Source: Paenibacillus sp. FSL H3-0469
GTDB taxonomy: Bacteria > Bacillota > Bacilli > Paenibacillales > Paenibacillaceae
Direction of reading: 5' to 3'
DNA length: 64,000 nucleotides
Assembly (NCBI RefSeq): GCF_038051945.1
Contig: NZ_CP150302.1
Coordinates: 3,472,001 to 3,536,000 of the forward strand
Below, piece by piece: positions 34,020 through 44,097 of the stretch. The position numbers and the translations under genes are program-made. Position 1 is the stretch's first letter, and the number at the start of each line of letters is the position of its first letter. The notes beneath the pieces were generated by a model. That model ran no database searches. It was not told the origin of the DNA and saw nothing but the letters and a program-made list of their open reading frames with translations.

Positions 34020-36674
34020 ATGGAGTATTACCGCCGCAATATATCAGACACCTTGAAAGAAGTCGACAGTTCCGCAAGCGGGCTTACGTCTGCTGAAGTA
34101 GATAACCGGCTGGCCAAGGAAGGCTACAATGAGTTGAAGGGCAAAGCGAAGGACCCGCTCTGGAAGCTGTTTCTGGAGAATTTCAAAGATCCTATGGTCA
34201 TTGTGCTGCTCATCGCGGCTACCGTTCAGATCGTAATGGGACATATTATGGAGTCTGTTATCATCTTCGTCGTGCTGATTCTGAATGCTGTAATCAGTGT
34301 GGTGCAGACCCGGAAGGCGGAGAGCTCACTGGACGCCCTGCGCAAAATGTCCGCACCCGAAGCCAAGGTCATGCGGGACGGGGCCTTACTGTCGATTCCG
34401 GCAAGGGAGCTTGTCCGGGGAGACATCGTCTTCCTGGAGGCTGGTGATTATGTGCCTGCGGATGGACGGATTATTGAATCCGGGAGTCTGCGGATTGATG
34501 AAGGCATGCTGACCGGCGAATCTGAAGCCGTAGATAAGCATACCGATCCTATCCCGCAGGATGCTCCGCTGGGCGACCGGCGCAATATGGCCTTCAGCGG
34601 CTCGCTGGTCGTCTATGGCCGGGGAACCCTGGTCATTACAGGAACGGCGCTCGGTACTGAGCTAGGGAAGATTGCCGGGCTGATCGAGAGTGCCGAAGCC
34701 AAGCAGACGCCCCTGCAGCGCAAGCTGGAGAGCTTCGGCAAAAAGCTGGGGATCGCCGTCCTGCTGCTATCCGTGCTGATCTTCTCCATTCAGGCCGCAC
34801 GCGTCTGGCTCTCGAATGACACGGTGGATACCACCGAAGCCATCCTGAATGCCCTGATGTTCGCTGTAGCAGTAGCCGTCGCCGCTATCCCCGAGGCGTT
34901 ATCTTCTATCGTAACCATTGTACTCTCCGTGGGCACGAATAAGATGGCCCGGCAGCATGCCATTATCCGTAAGCTGCCCGCTGTAGAGGCACTGGGATCA
35001 ACGAGCGTCATTTGTACGGACAAGACCGGGACGCTGACCCAGAATAAAATGACGGTTGTCGATTATTTCCTCCCCGGAGGCCCGAAGGAGCAGTTCAAGC
35101 TGAAGGCCGATGACTGGTCGGAAGAAGCCCGCAAGCTGCTGCATATCGCCGTACTCTGTAACGACTCCAATATTAATGAAGAAGGCAAGGAACTGGGCGA
35201 CCCGACCGAGGTAGCACTGATTGCCTTCAGTAATAACAAGGACAGGGATTACCGCGAGATCCGCGATAACTTCCCGCGCGAGGCCGAGCTGCCGTTCGAT
35301 TCGGAACGCAAGCTGATGACCACACTGCATACGTTCGAAGGACAGAAGGCCCTGCTTACCAAAGGTGGCCCGGATGTTCTGTTCAGCAGATGCTCCCATG
35401 TCCTGCTGGAGGGCCAGGAGGTTCCGCTGTCAGAGGAGGTGCTGGAATCCTTCAATGAAGCAAACGAACAGTTCTCCAGCAGAGCTCTGCGCGTGCTTGC
35501 TTATGCCTATAAAAACGTGCCGGACACGGTGACTGAGGTGGGCCTTGACGATGAGCATGACATGGTTCTGGTCGGCCTGTCGGCGATGATTGACCCGCCG
35601 CGCGAGGCCGTATATGGCTCTATCGCCGAGTCGAACAAAGCAGGCATCCGTACGATTATGATCACCGGGGACCATAAGACCACCGCCCAGGCCATCGGCC
35701 GCGACATCGGACTGATGGCGGAGCATGAGATCGCCGTTACCGGCCAGGAGCTGGATGCCATGTCCGACGAAGAGCTGGACAACAGACTGGAACAGATTGG
35801 CGTCTACGCCCGCGTCTCCCCGGAGAACAAGATCCGGATCGTCCGGGCCTGGCAGCGCAAGGGCAAAATCACCGCCATGACCGGTGACGGTGTCAATGAT
35901 GCCCCGGCACTGAAGCAGGCCGATATCGGGGTTGCGATGGGCAGCGGAACCGATGTTGCCAAGGATTCGGCGGCTATGATCCTCACCGATGATAACTTCG
36001 TGTCTATTGTCAATGCAGTGGCCGTTGGCCGGACAGTGTTCGATAACATTAAGAAGGCGATCGCCTATCTGTTCGCCGGCAATCTGGGTGCGATTATCGC
36101 CATCCTGTTCGCCCTGATCTTCGACTGGATCAATCCGTTCACGGCCATTCAGCTGTTGTTCATTAACCTGGCGAATGACTCCCTCCCGGCGATTGCGCTA
36201 GGCATGGAAAAGGCCGAGCCGGATGTAATGAGCCGCAAGCCGCGGGACATCAGCGAGGGTATCTTCGCAGGCGGGATGATGCAGGCAGTGATCACCCGTG
36301 GTCTGCTGATCGGGATTGCCGTGATTATCTCCCAGTATATCGGACTGCAGCATTCGGATGAAATGGGGATTGCGATGGCCTTCACCACGCTGATTCTGGC
36401 GCGCACCCTGCAGACCTTCGCCGCCCGCTCCAACAGCCAGACCTCTGTGGAAGCCGGATTCTTCAGCAACAAATATGTAATCGGCGCAGTCATGATCTGC
36501 TTCGCCTTCTACGGCATTGCGGTCCTGCCTGGTGTCCGTGAGATCTTCTCGATCCCTGCCACGTTCGGCATGAACCACTGGCTGACCGCCACCGGACTCG
36601 CCCTAGGCGCAGTCATTGTGATGGAGCTGGCGAAGCTGGTCCGCCGCCTGCTGCCTGCGAAGCAGGCTGCTTAA
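34020..36674 (+). CDS. Calcium-transporting P-type ATPase (SERCA-like, PII)
   Basis: ATG at 34020 is chosen because GGGAGAGGAG lies ten bases before; a TTG at 34011 would sit on the ribosome site. 884 residues. N-terminal cation ATPase domain, ten membrane helices, actuator TGES (MLTGESEAVD), M4 site IPEALSS (PEAL, Ca2+-type), phosphorylation motif CTDKTGTLTQNK with Asp334, ATP-binding KGGPD, hinge MITGDHKTT and TGDGVNDAPALK, and M6 NLANDSLPA. It extrudes Ca2+ (or Mn2+) at the cost of ATP. Single gene followed by a strong terminator. Confidence 0.93.
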   Translation: MEYYRRNISDTLKEVDSSASGLTSAEVDNRLAKEGYNELKGKAKDPLWKLFLENFKDPMVIVLLIAATVQIVMGHIMESVIIFVVLILNAVISVVQTRKAESSLDALRKMSAPEAKVMRDGALLSIPARELVRGDIVFLEAGDYVPADGRIIESGSLRIDEGMLTGESEAVDKHTDPIPQDAPLGDRRNMAFSGSLVVYGRGTLVITGTALGTELGKIAGLIESAEAKQTPLQRKLESFGKKLGIAVLLLSVLIFSIQAARVWLSNDTVDTTEAILNALMFAVAVAVAAIPEALSSIVTIVLSVGTNKMARQHAIIRKLPAVEALGSTSVICTDKTGTLTQNKMTVVDYFLPGGPKEQFKLKADDWSEEARKLLHIAVLCNDSNINEEGKELGDPTEVALIAFSNNKDRDYREIRDNFPREAELPFDSERKLMTTLHTFEGQKALLTKGGPDVLFSRCSHVLLEGQEVPLSEEVLESFNEANEQFSSRALRVLAYAYKNVPDTVTEVGLDDEHDMVLVGLSAMIDPPREAVYGSIAESNKAGIRTIMITGDHKTTAQAIGRDIGLMAEHEIAVTGQELDAMSDEELDNRLEQIGVYARVSPENKIRIVRAWQRKGKITAMTGDGVNDAPALKQADIGVAMGSGTDVAKDSAAMILTDDNFVSIVNAVAVGRTVFDNIKKAIAYLFAGNLGAIIAILFALIFDWINPFTAIQLLFINLANDSLPAIALGMEKAEPDVMSRKPRDISEGIFAGGMMQAVITRGLLIGIAVIISQYIGLQHSDEMGIAMAFTTLILARTLQTFAARSNSQTSVEAGFFSNKYVIGAVMICFAFYGIAVLPGVREIFSIPATFGMNHWLTATGLALGAVIVMELAKLVRRLLPAKQAA

Positions 36675-36709
36675 GCCAGGCTAAGTTAACAAACCTTGAT
36701 AACAGCAAG

Positions 36710-36748
36710 AAGCCTGCACGCCCTGTATAGAGGGGTGCAGGCTTTTTT
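36710..36748. terminator. Terminator between the P-ATPase and kimA genes
   Basis: AAGCCTGCAC...GTGCAGGCTT perfect helix with TTTTTT on the plus strand; it separates two convergent genes. The minus-strand side lacks a strong T run. Confidence 0.9.
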
Positions 36749-36756
36749 ATAATCCA

Positions 36757-38583
36757 TCACTTCTTCAAATGATAAGGCACTGTAGTGACAATCACATCGC
36801 TGCGGAACAGCAGACGGGCGCGTATCAGCAGACTCGATTGATTATGAAGGATATTATGCCAGCCTTTCTTCGGAATGAACTGTGGAATGATTACTGTTAC
36901 CCTATGGTTCAGCTCAGCGGCCTTCCAATTCACTTTATCAATAAACTTGGTCAATGGCTGTACGATGCTTCTATAAGGAGTATATAGGGTTACTAACCTT
37001 ACGTCCGGCTGCCACTTTCTCCACTTCTCCTCGAACACCGCTTCATCTTCCCGCTCGAAGGGCACGTAGACGGCTATAATCTGCTGCGGAGACAGCGACT
37101 TGGCATATTCCAGGGAGTTCATCACGACATGAGTGATCCCGGCCACCGGCACGATAATCACATTACCTTCAATCTTGATCGTCTCCTCACAGGTCGAAAT
37201 TCTAAGCTGGTCCGCAATGGCCTCATAATGCTTATGAATCCGGTGGAACACCAGGAGCAGAATCGGCAGGAAGACAAATACCGGCCATACCTGAGTAAAC
37301 TTGGTCATGAAGAACATCATCGTTACCACGAAGCTGATTAGAGCGCCAACCGTATTGATGATGAACTTTTGCACCCAGCCCGCAGGCTTTTCCCGGAGCC
37401 ATTTCACCATCATTCCGCTCTGCGACAATGTAAAGGGAATGAACACACCTACAGCATATAAAGGAATCAGCTGCTCCGTTTTCCCCTCAAAGACATATAT
37501 CAGAACCATGGACAGAACACCCAATATGATAATACCGTTGGAGTATCCCAGCCGGTCCCCCCGCATGGTGAACATTCGCGGAATGAATTTATCCTTGGCA
37601 AGGTTCACAGCCAGCAATGGGAAGGCGGAATAACCGGTATTGGCAGCCAGGATCAGGATTAATGCAGTCGTTCCCTGGATAAAATAGTACATCGCATTCC
37701 GGCCAAAGGTTTGCTCGGCAATTTGCGATACCACAGTGACGTCAGCACGGGGAGCAATCCCGTAATAATAGGCTAACACCACAATGCCGGAGAACATCAC
37801 AGCCAATAAAGCCCCCATGGCGATTAAGGTTTTGGAGGCGTTGGACGCTTCCGGGCTTTTGAAATTCGGTATGGCATTGGAGATCGCTTCAACCCCCGTT
37901 AACGCAGAGCTCCCGGAAGAAAATGCGCGCAATAATAGAAACAGGCTGATCCCCGCTACCGGAGTCCCCAGTGAGGTATGCAGTTCTGCCGGAACGTTGC
38001 CTGACAAGATGTTGTACAGACCTGTACCAATCAGGATGAATAAGGCAAGGACGAATAAATAGACCGGATAAGCGAGGACGGAGGCAGATTCCGTGACCCC
38101 TCTTAAGTTCAAAATCGTGATCAGCAGCACAAAAGCAATGGCAATCACCACTTTATGCTCATGTAGGCTTGGAAACGCTGAGGTGATGGCATCCGTGCCC
38201 GCCGATATACTTACAGCAACCGTTAAAATATAGTCAACCAGCAGCGAACCGCCAGCAATTAACCCCGGATACTTGCCCAGGTTCTCCTTAGACACCACAT
38301 AGGCGCCCCCGCCGTGGGAATAAGCAAAAATAATCTGCCGGTAGGACAGAATGAGCGCGGTCAGCAGGATCAATACTCCCAGCGCAATCGGGATCGAATA
38401 CCAGAAGGCGGCTGCCCCAATCGTAACCAGAACAATCAGAATCTGCTCCGGCCCGTAGGCAACGGATGACAGTGCATCAGAAGACAGTATAGCCAGCGCT
38501 TTCTTTTTATTTAACTTTTGCTCTCCGAGTTCACTGGACTTTAAGGGCCTGCCAATTAAAAATCGTTTTAAAAATGAAATCAC
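36757..38583 (-). CDS. kimA: KimA-like high-affinity potassium importer (APC superfamily)
   Basis: 608 residues, the usual KimA length. About twelve membrane helices to residue 440, then a cytosolic universal-stress-like domain (GNVIIVPVAGITHVVMNSLEYAKSL; LITLYTPYRSIVQPL-like). Diagnostic stretches shared with Bacillus KimA (YdaO): SSDALSSVAYGPEQI, AYSHGGGAYVVSKENLG, VDYILTVAVSISAGTDAITSAFP, FIPKKGWHNILHNQS. It imports K+ with protons and is shut off by c-di-AMP in Bacillus. No c-di-AMP riboswitch is visible: only about 70 bp lie between the start and the preceding terminator. Confidence 0.93.
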   Translation of the reverse strand: MISFLKRFLIGRPLKSSELGEQKLNKKKALAILSSDALSSVAYGPEQILIVLVTIGAAAFWYSIPIALGVLILLTALILSYRQIIFAYSHGGGAYVVSKENLGKYPGLIAGGSLLVDYILTVAVSISAGTDAITSAFPSLHEHKVVIAIAFVLLITILNLRGVTESASVLAYPVYLFVLALFILIGTGLYNILSGNVPAELHTSLGTPVAGISLFLLLRAFSSGSSALTGVEAISNAIPNFKSPEASNASKTLIAMGALLAVMFSGIVVLAYYYGIAPRADVTVVSQIAEQTFGRNAMYYFIQGTTALILILAANTGYSAFPLLAVNLAKDKFIPRMFTMRGDRLGYSNGIIILGVLSMVLIYVFEGKTEQLIPLYAVGVFIPFTLSQSGMMVKWLREKPAGWVQKFIINTVGALISFVVTMMFFMTKFTQVWPVFVFLPILLLVFHRIHKHYEAIADQLRISTCEETIKIEGNVIIVPVAGITHVVMNSLEYAKSLSPQQIIAVYVPFEREDEAVFEEKWRKWQPDVRLVTLYTPYRSIVQPLTKFIDKVNWKAAELNHRVTVIIPQFIPKKGWHNILHNQSSLLIRARLLFRSDVIVTTVPYHLKK

Positions 38584-38653
38584 TCAGTTTCACCACTCGC
38601 TTGTTATTTGTAGGATCTTGGTTGAACCCCATCTACTCCTGTTCCGGGACACA

Positions 38654-38687
38654 ACAAAAACACCACAGAAGACTATTCTGTGGTGTT
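38654..38687 (-). terminator. Terminator of the LuxR/DUF4386 unit
   Basis: AACACCACAGAA-TAGTC-TTCTGTGGTGTT followed by TTTGTTG on the minus strand, 67 bp past the stop of the DUF4386 gene and just upstream of kimA. Confidence 0.9.
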
Positions 38688-38754
38688 CAACATATCATGT
38701 CAGGCATTAATATAGCGTTAAGGAATACGCCGAGACATTAAGATTGCATTAAGA

Positions 38755-39465
38755 TTATTCTCTATCCAGAGCATTGGCTGCCCCATGGTCCGGCCCGCGG
38801 GCAAGTGAGGATGTCTCTTCACGCAGATTAAATCCCTTAACCAAGAGCCAAAGCGGAAGAACAATTTCAAAGATTGCCCCTGGAATATACAGGATGGTTC
38901 CGGTATCACGGCCGCAGATGGCCAGACTACTGCTTGTTAACAACCCGGCATACCCGATGAAGCCGATCACGGACAACCAGCGCGGAATCAGCTCTGAACG
39001 GTAGAGAACATAACATAATAACAAGCTGCCCAAGCTCAGCACGATCATAGCCAGTTGAAATAACATCAAATGAGCTTCTACCGCTACATCCGCTATACGC
39101 TGGAGGTAAGAATAACCCGAGGCTTCCGCCGTTGCGTGATCTTCGCTTAACGAGATGAGCAGGATTGGCGCGATTAAACTGATTATTAGAAGCACAGACT
39201 CAATGATCCGGGAGCTTAAGTACCCTGCCGCAAAGGCCCCGTTATATTTTTGTAGAACAGGATAGAGCAGCATCGCAATTCCCACAACTGCTATAGCGTT
39301 GATCAACTCCAGCAATAATCCGGCGGCGGCTCTTGTTCTGTCTGCAAATAAACCCGCGAGAAATTCAGGCCCCTGCAGCATGGGATTCAGCAGCCAGCTC
39401 CCTAGCATATAAGCCCCCGTTGAGACCAGAAAGAGTACCCCGGCCACCCTTGCATTCCTGTTCAT
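38755..39465 (-). CDS. DUF4386-family membrane protein
   Basis: 236 residues with six membrane helices (VAGVLFLVSTGAYMLGSWL; LLLELINAIAVVGIAMLLYPVL; ESVLLIISLIAPILLISL and others). It matches the DUF4386 layout, with RxAGxLFL at the N-terminus, LYPVLQKYNGAFAAGYLSSRIIES and LIPRWLSVIGFIGYAGLL. Function unknown. It is 65 bp downstream of a MalT-like LuxR regulator on the same strand, and both end at one terminator, so they are probably co-transcribed. Confidence 0.8.
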   Translation of the reverse strand: MNRNARVAGVLFLVSTGAYMLGSWLLNPMLQGPEFLAGLFADRTRAAAGLLLELINAIAVVGIAMLLYPVLQKYNGAFAAGYLSSRIIESVLLIISLIAPILLISLSEDHATAEASGYSYLQRIADVAVEAHLMLFQLAMIVLSLGSLLLCYVLYRSELIPRWLSVIGFIGYAGLLTSSSLAICGRDTGTILYIPGAIFEIVLPLWLLVKGFNLREETSSLARGPDHGAANALDRE

Positions 39466-39530
39466 CCTTATCTCCCCTTAGCTCGTGTTACAAGGATTAT
39501 AGCTAAGCGGCAGTATAGCCAGTAGACACT

Positions 39531-41678
39531 TTAGTGTGGTTTCAGCGGGTCTGGAAGCAAATTCAGCTCACGGGCACGCGCGATCGCTTCTGTGCGTCTT
39601 TGTACCTGCAGCTTCTCAAAAATCCTGCGGTTGTGCCCTTTGACCGTGTCCACAGCTAAGAAGAGCTTCGCGCCAATGTCCCGGTTGGACAGTCCCTTGG
39701 CGATAAGTGCCAGCACTTCAAGCTCTCGTCTGCTGAGCGGCTCGAACAGGTGGCCTTCCTGGCCCGGTTTGCGTTCCCTCTGTACACGCTCCAGACCCGC
39801 CTGTGCTTCTTGAACAGCCGGAAGCGGCAGATCACCGGCCAGACGAAGTGCCTCTGCGTAACATTCTCCTGCCGGACCGGGCCGGTTATCCGCTTCCTCC
39901 ATTTGACCCAGGCCGATCAGAGACAGAACAGCCATCGGTTTATGGCCCATCATATGACTGTACGAAATGACCCCGTTATAGGCCTTCCGGGCTTCGATAT
40001 AGTCTCCCCGCCGCTGGCAGGCCACACCCAGCATCCAAGCAGCCGATGTCCTGACCGCAAGATTATCCTCACGGAGATATTCTAACGCACGGCTTGACTG
40101 GGTAATGACTTCTTCTATCTCTTGGCTTACCCCTGCCCAGATCTCCCTTGCAGGAGCAATCAGCCCGATAAGATCATCGGTCTTATCCTCCTGTTCCGTC
40201 ATTTGCATGGACGCTTCGGCCGCCAGTAATTTGGGACTGGCTCCACCAGGCTTTGCTGCCATCATCAGCGCGGCTACGGCAGCCCGGGTTGCGGCAATAA
40301 GTCCGATCAGGTCTCTGATGCGGGCATCCTGCCGGACGCCCTCCAGCGCCGCTTCCGCTGCCCGCAGCTTAGGTTCGATATGTGTCGGCTTGCCGGTGAT
40401 CAGCATAATTGAACCATATATCACGAGCAGCGCAGGTCTTGCCTCCAGCTCCGCAGCAGGCAACGACTCCAGCCATTTCAGCGTAAAATCTGCCGCTCCG
40501 CGAAGATGCAGCGGCTTCCCGTTACCTTCAAGCAGACGTGCAGCACGGTCAATATCAGCCGATTGGACAGCATGACGAAACGCTTCGATCTCGAAGCCTT
40601 GGCTTTCATACCATTCACTTGCCCGTTTATTCATTTCCGCGATACTGCTGTTGTCGTGACTATCCTGCAGCCGTCTTCGCAATGATTCAGCGAACAAGTG
40701 GTGATAGCGATACCACTGTCTCTCATGGTCCAAGGGAACGACAAATAAGTTCTGGCGTTCAAGCTCAAGTAACTGCTGTTTGCCCATCATCCCGGTATTA
40801 AGCATAATGGCATCGCACAGAGAACCGCACAGGCGGTCAAGGACGGAGGTCCTGAGTAAAAAACGCTGAACGGCTTCCGGTTGCCGTTGCAGAACTTCTT
40901 CCACCAAATAGTCCAGTACGAAATGATGGCTGCCGGCGATGGACTGGATGAACCGTCCGGTACCACGATCCCCCTGTATCGAGAGCGCTGCCAGCTGTAA
41001 GCCGGCGATCCAGCCTTCGGTACGTGATTCCAATGCGGCTATTTTATCTGCGGGCAGGTTAAGTCCCATGATTCTGTTTAGAAATTCTTCGGCTTCTGCG
41101 GAAGTAAACACCAGATCAGAGGCGCGTAGCTCCGTTAACTGGTCTTGAACCCGTAACCGGGCTAATGGAATTTGCGGTTGCTCGCGGGTAATCATCACCA
41201 GGCGGACATGCCCGGGAAGATGGTCAAGCAGGAAGGAAACTAACTTGTCGACAGACTGCGATTGGACTACATGATAATCGTCAAGGATGATTATACAAGG
41301 AGCCATGGCGGCGAGATCCTTAAGCAGTGCCGGCAGGATTGCCTCCATGAACGGCGGCTCGGGAGACTGCAGCACCGCAAGCAAACTTTCGCCTGTCTTC
41401 GGGGCAAGTGTTTGCAGGGAGGAGATCAGGCAGCTCAGAAAACGCGCAGGCTCGCCGTCTCCTTCCTCCAGCGACAGCCATGCGCAAGGCCGCCCGCAAG
41501 TAGCGATCCAATCGCCAATCAATGTGGTTTTCCCGTAACCGGCGGGCGCGGAGATCAGGGTCAATTTACGCTGCAGACCCTCTTGAAGCTTATGGATTAA
41601 CCGTTCACGGAGCACCATTTTGGGCCGAAGCGGCGGGATATTGAATTTGGTATTTAGGATAGGTGTACGCATAACCAC
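39531..41678 (-). CDS. MalT-like LuxR-family ATP-dependent transcription regulator
   Basis: 715 residues. P-loop NTPase domain with ISAPAGYGKTTLIGDW (Walker A, about 43-50) and ACIIILDDYH (Walker B), winged-helix and TPR-like helical middle (about 330-620), and C-terminal LuxR helix-turn-helix (LSRRELEVLALIAKGLSNRDIGAKLFLAVDTVKGHNRRIFEKL). Such STAND regulators become active on binding an inducer and ATP. The start is GTG at 41678 or ATG at 41672; no strong ribosome site decides. It sits upstream of the DUF4386 gene, a likely target or partner. Confidence 0.9.
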   Translation of the reverse strand: MVMRTPILNTKFNIPPLRPKMVLRERLIHKLQEGLQRKLTLISAPAGYGKTTLIGDWIATCGRPCAWLSLEEGDGEPARFLSCLISSLQTLAPKTGESLLAVLQSPEPPFMEAILPALLKDLAAMAPCIIILDDYHVVQSQSVDKLVSFLLDHLPGHVRLVMITREQPQIPLARLRVQDQLTELRASDLVFTSAEAEEFLNRIMGLNLPADKIAALESRTEGWIAGLQLAALSIQGDRGTGRFIQSIAGSHHFVLDYLVEEVLQRQPEAVQRFLLRTSVLDRLCGSLCDAIMLNTGMMGKQQLLELERQNLFVVPLDHERQWYRYHHLFAESLRRRLQDSHDNSSIAEMNKRASEWYESQGFEIEAFRHAVQSADIDRAARLLEGNGKPLHLRGAADFTLKWLESLPAAELEARPALLVIYGSIMLITGKPTHIEPKLRAAEAALEGVRQDARIRDLIGLIAATRAAVAALMMAAKPGGASPKLLAAEASMQMTEQEDKTDDLIGLIAPAREIWAGVSQEIEEVITQSSRALEYLREDNLAVRTSAAWMLGVACQRRGDYIEARKAYNGVISYSHMMGHKPMAVLSLIGLGQMEEADNRPGPAGECYAEALRLAGDLPLPAVQEAQAGLERVQRERKPGQEGHLFEPLSRRELEVLALIAKGLSNRDIGAKLFLAVDTVKGHNRRIFEKLQVQRRTEAIARARELNLLPDPLKPH

Positions 41679-41733
41679 ATCTTACCATTCGCTCTGTTTA
41701 TCATCAATGACTCTTCCGGTTGCACGGTGATAT

Positions 41734-42675
41734 CTACTCCTTCGCTTCTTCCGCCCACTCTCCATCCTTATAAATGAAATAACGTGGATTTCCTTCCCGG
41801 TCGCGGGCAACAATCTTCCCTTCCGGCCCCTGTCTGCTCTCCCCGCTCACTTTAAATGAAGCTTCATCTTCAGTAGGAGGCACCCGGTACACGTACTCCA
41901 GCCCGTCTTTTCCCGAATTGCTGCGCACAACGTCACCCTTCGTGGCATAGATCAGATTAATGTCTAACTGAACCTCACCGCCCAAGACAGGTAACACCCC
42001 AAGCACCCTGCGCTGGGAGTCAATGACGTCAAACCCCATTTTCCAAAAATCACTCAGCTTATGCACCTGATTATCTCCCAGCGGAGACACCTGGACGGCT
42101 GCCTGGGAAGTGAGCGTGAAGTTTCGCGGAAGCCCTTGTTCCAGTTGTATCAGCATGGCAAGCTTAAGGCCGAGATACAGGACAATACACACAGCACCGG
42201 CTGCACTCAGCACCCGTCTCCTGCCCAAAGACACCGGAAGCACGAAACTTATAACCCCCACCAACATAGGCACCCAAACCGCAGGATCACCGAGATAGAT
42301 CAATGGCATCGTATAAGCTTCACGGGACAACGGGTAGATCAAATGCACCCCATGCCCCAAATAATCCACCAGAATATGCCCCAGCACACTCCCCGCCAGA
42401 CACAGATATAACTGGATATACGAATATTTCTTCAATAGCAGCTTGAATATGAACACAATTGGCACCATAACCAGCCCCATGACGACGATGGAATGCGACC
42501 ACGGAGATACATACCTGTTCCCCAACAGATCCGGCACAATGCCCAGGAATGAGGCCAGTCCGAGCAGAACAACTTTTTCCCTGAAAGAAATCTCGTAGCG
42601 CATGAGCACCATCGATACAATGAAGCTGCCCGTAAGCAGATGTGTAGCCATGTGCATAGCCAATATCATAGACAC
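41734..42675 (-). CDS. DUF457/YdjM-like membrane-bound metal-dependent hydrolase homologue
   Basis: 313 residues. The N-terminal half is membrane-embedded with the His/Asp pattern of this family: HMATHLLTGS, GIVPDLLGNRYVSPWSHSIV, and LGHILVDYLGHGVHL. The C-terminal third (about 195-313) is soluble and hydrophilic, ending in FIYKDGEWAEE, a domain not typical of short YdjM proteins. The start is GTG with GGGGGG seven bases before. Biochemical role unknown. Confidence 0.75.
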   Translation of the reverse strand: MSMILAMHMATHLLTGSFIVSMVLMRYEISFREKVVLLGLASFLGIVPDLLGNRYVSPWSHSIVVMGLVMVPIVFIFKLLLKKYSYIQLYLCLAGSVLGHILVDYLGHGVHLIYPLSREAYTMPLIYLGDPAVWVPMLVGVISFVLPVSLGRRRVLSAAGAVCIVLYLGLKLAMLIQLEQGLPRNFTLTSQAAVQVSPLGDNQVHKLSDFWKMGFDVIDSQRRVLGVLPVLGGEVQLDINLIYATKGDVVRSNSGKDGLEYVYRVPPTEDEASFKVSGESRQGPEGKIVARDREGNPRYFIYKDGEWAEEAKE

Positions 42676-42803
42676 CTGTAATCCCCCCGCTTTGCTTGTT
42701 AAGCTTCGTCCATCCCTGAATCGTCAGACGTTCCCCTCAATGTTCAGAGCCTCGACAAGTTATTAACAAATGGAGCGGGGAAAAGGTTCATTCAATTTAA
42801 TAC

Positions 42804-43889
42804 TCAGTTTAAATATACTTCCCGGGCGTCCTCAAAAATAGCATCTAATCGTTCCCGGGTAGGATTGTCTCCTTTAAACTGTATCTCATCAGCAATGCCC
42901 TTAGATTGAATGCCTTCACCCCCAGCAGGTACTTTACCATAAACAACGCCACGGATAATGTATACACCAGAATCAGTGAGGCTTTCTCTCAAAAACAGCA
43001 AGTATTCTTCATTCTCATTCATCAACTGATATCCTAATGTGCTGTAAACTCTTAACGAGTCTGCTACTGCATTTTCTTGGACAATGATGGTCTCCCCGCT
43101 GGACAACGTGTGGCCGGTGTTATTTTTAAATACATCGCTCAGTACAAATTTAGATAATGTGCGATTGTCAATAACCACTCCGTCCACATCTTCTTTTTTG
43201 AGAACTATTTCCTGAGTCCCGGCCTTCGTTCCCTTAACAACAATATCTGTTTGCGCATCCATTTCAGCAAACGTTTGGTAGCTGATGGCCCTACTGTTTG
43301 TAATGGCGTAAGGTGTTGTTTTCGTCCCTGCCGTATCTTGAACTGTTAATGGTTCAAGCGAAGCGGCTGCTCTCTCATATTCAGCCTGAAAAAAGGTTTT
43401 AGCTGAACTCATTCTGAAATACAGTCCGTCTTTCTCAAAGTATAAATACGGTACTTCATTCTCTTTAGCAATCCACTCTCCAGATCCATCTTTAGAAAGC
43501 TCAACTTTTTTAGTCGAAGCAATCTCGTTAGTTGGTCTAAGTTCTTCTTTGGATTGAGTGATTGAACCACGAATAAATACAATACGGACTTGATTGTCTT
43601 TAACTTCAACACGCTCCATGTAATCATCGCTACCTAAACCTACTGTAGGGATGTAGACTTTATCTAATCCGGCTTTCTTAGCCGCTTCACGAATTTCAAT
43701 TTTTTGTTCTGCGGTATAAGAGAGTGGCTCTGCTTCTGTCATCCCTTCACTTTCATTATTAGTGGAATTTACATTCTGACTTTGTTCAGTTGCAGGAGTA
43801 TTTGAAGATAAATTTTCATTCTGACTGCATCCTGCTAATAAAGCACCAAGCAGCAAGCCAATAAACACGACTTTACTTTTGTAGTTCAT
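42804..43889 (-). CDS. Lipoprotein of unknown function
   Basis: 361 residues, lipobox ALLAGC (Cys21) followed by a long Asn/Ser/Glu-rich tether. Central part (60-180) and C-terminal part (190-361: DIVVKGTKAGTQEIVL, LSKFVLSDVFKNNTG, EEYLLFLRESLTDSGVYIIRGVVYGKV) are beta-rich; the second resembles small beta-barrel modules in uncharacterised Bacillus surface proteins. GGAGG seven bases before ATG. DNA here is clearly more A/T-rich than neighbouring genes, which hints at separate acquisition. No enzyme motif. Confidence 0.8.
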   Translation of the reverse strand: MNYKSKVVFIGLLLGALLAGCSQNENLSSNTPATEQSQNVNSTNNESEGMTEAEPLSYTAEQKIEIREAAKKAGLDKVYIPTVGLGSDDYMERVEVKDNQVRIVFIRGSITQSKEELRPTNEIASTKKVELSKDGSGEWIAKENEVPYLYFEKDGLYFRMSSAKTFFQAEYERAAASLEPLTVQDTAGTKTTPYAITNSRAISYQTFAEMDAQTDIVVKGTKAGTQEIVLKKEDVDGVVIDNRTLSKFVLSDVFKNNTGHTLSSGETIIVQENAVADSLRVYSTLGYQLMNENEEYLLFLRESLTDSGVYIIRGVVYGKVPAGGEGIQSKGIADEIQFKGDNPTRERLDAIFEDAREVYLN

Positions 43890-44030
43890 GGAATATCCTC
43901 CACTTGTTGATTTGTCACCTCACCATGATAGACTGAATTGCTCTTCCAAAAGTTGCATAATATTCTCAGCTCAGTTTCTTTTTTGAAACTCTTTTCAGGC
44001 CCAGCAAACTAAATCAGATGGGAGCTGATC

Positions 44031-44076
44031 AAAATAAAGCGGCAGCCCTGTCTCCTTAAGAGTCCCGGCTACCGCT
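44031..44076 (-). terminator. Terminator of the frameshifted methyltransferase gene
   Basis: Minus strand AGCGGTAGCC...GGCTGCCGCT helix followed by TTATTTT, about 22 bp beyond the true end of the gene. Bases 43890-44030 show nothing else. Confidence 0.7.
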
Positions 44077-44097
44077 GCTTATTCACCACACTACTGT

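Noticed and set aside
38584..38687. c-di-AMP riboswitch upstream of kimA.
   Set aside because: The space is taken by a terminator and is too short; none of the conserved riboswitch blocks are seen.
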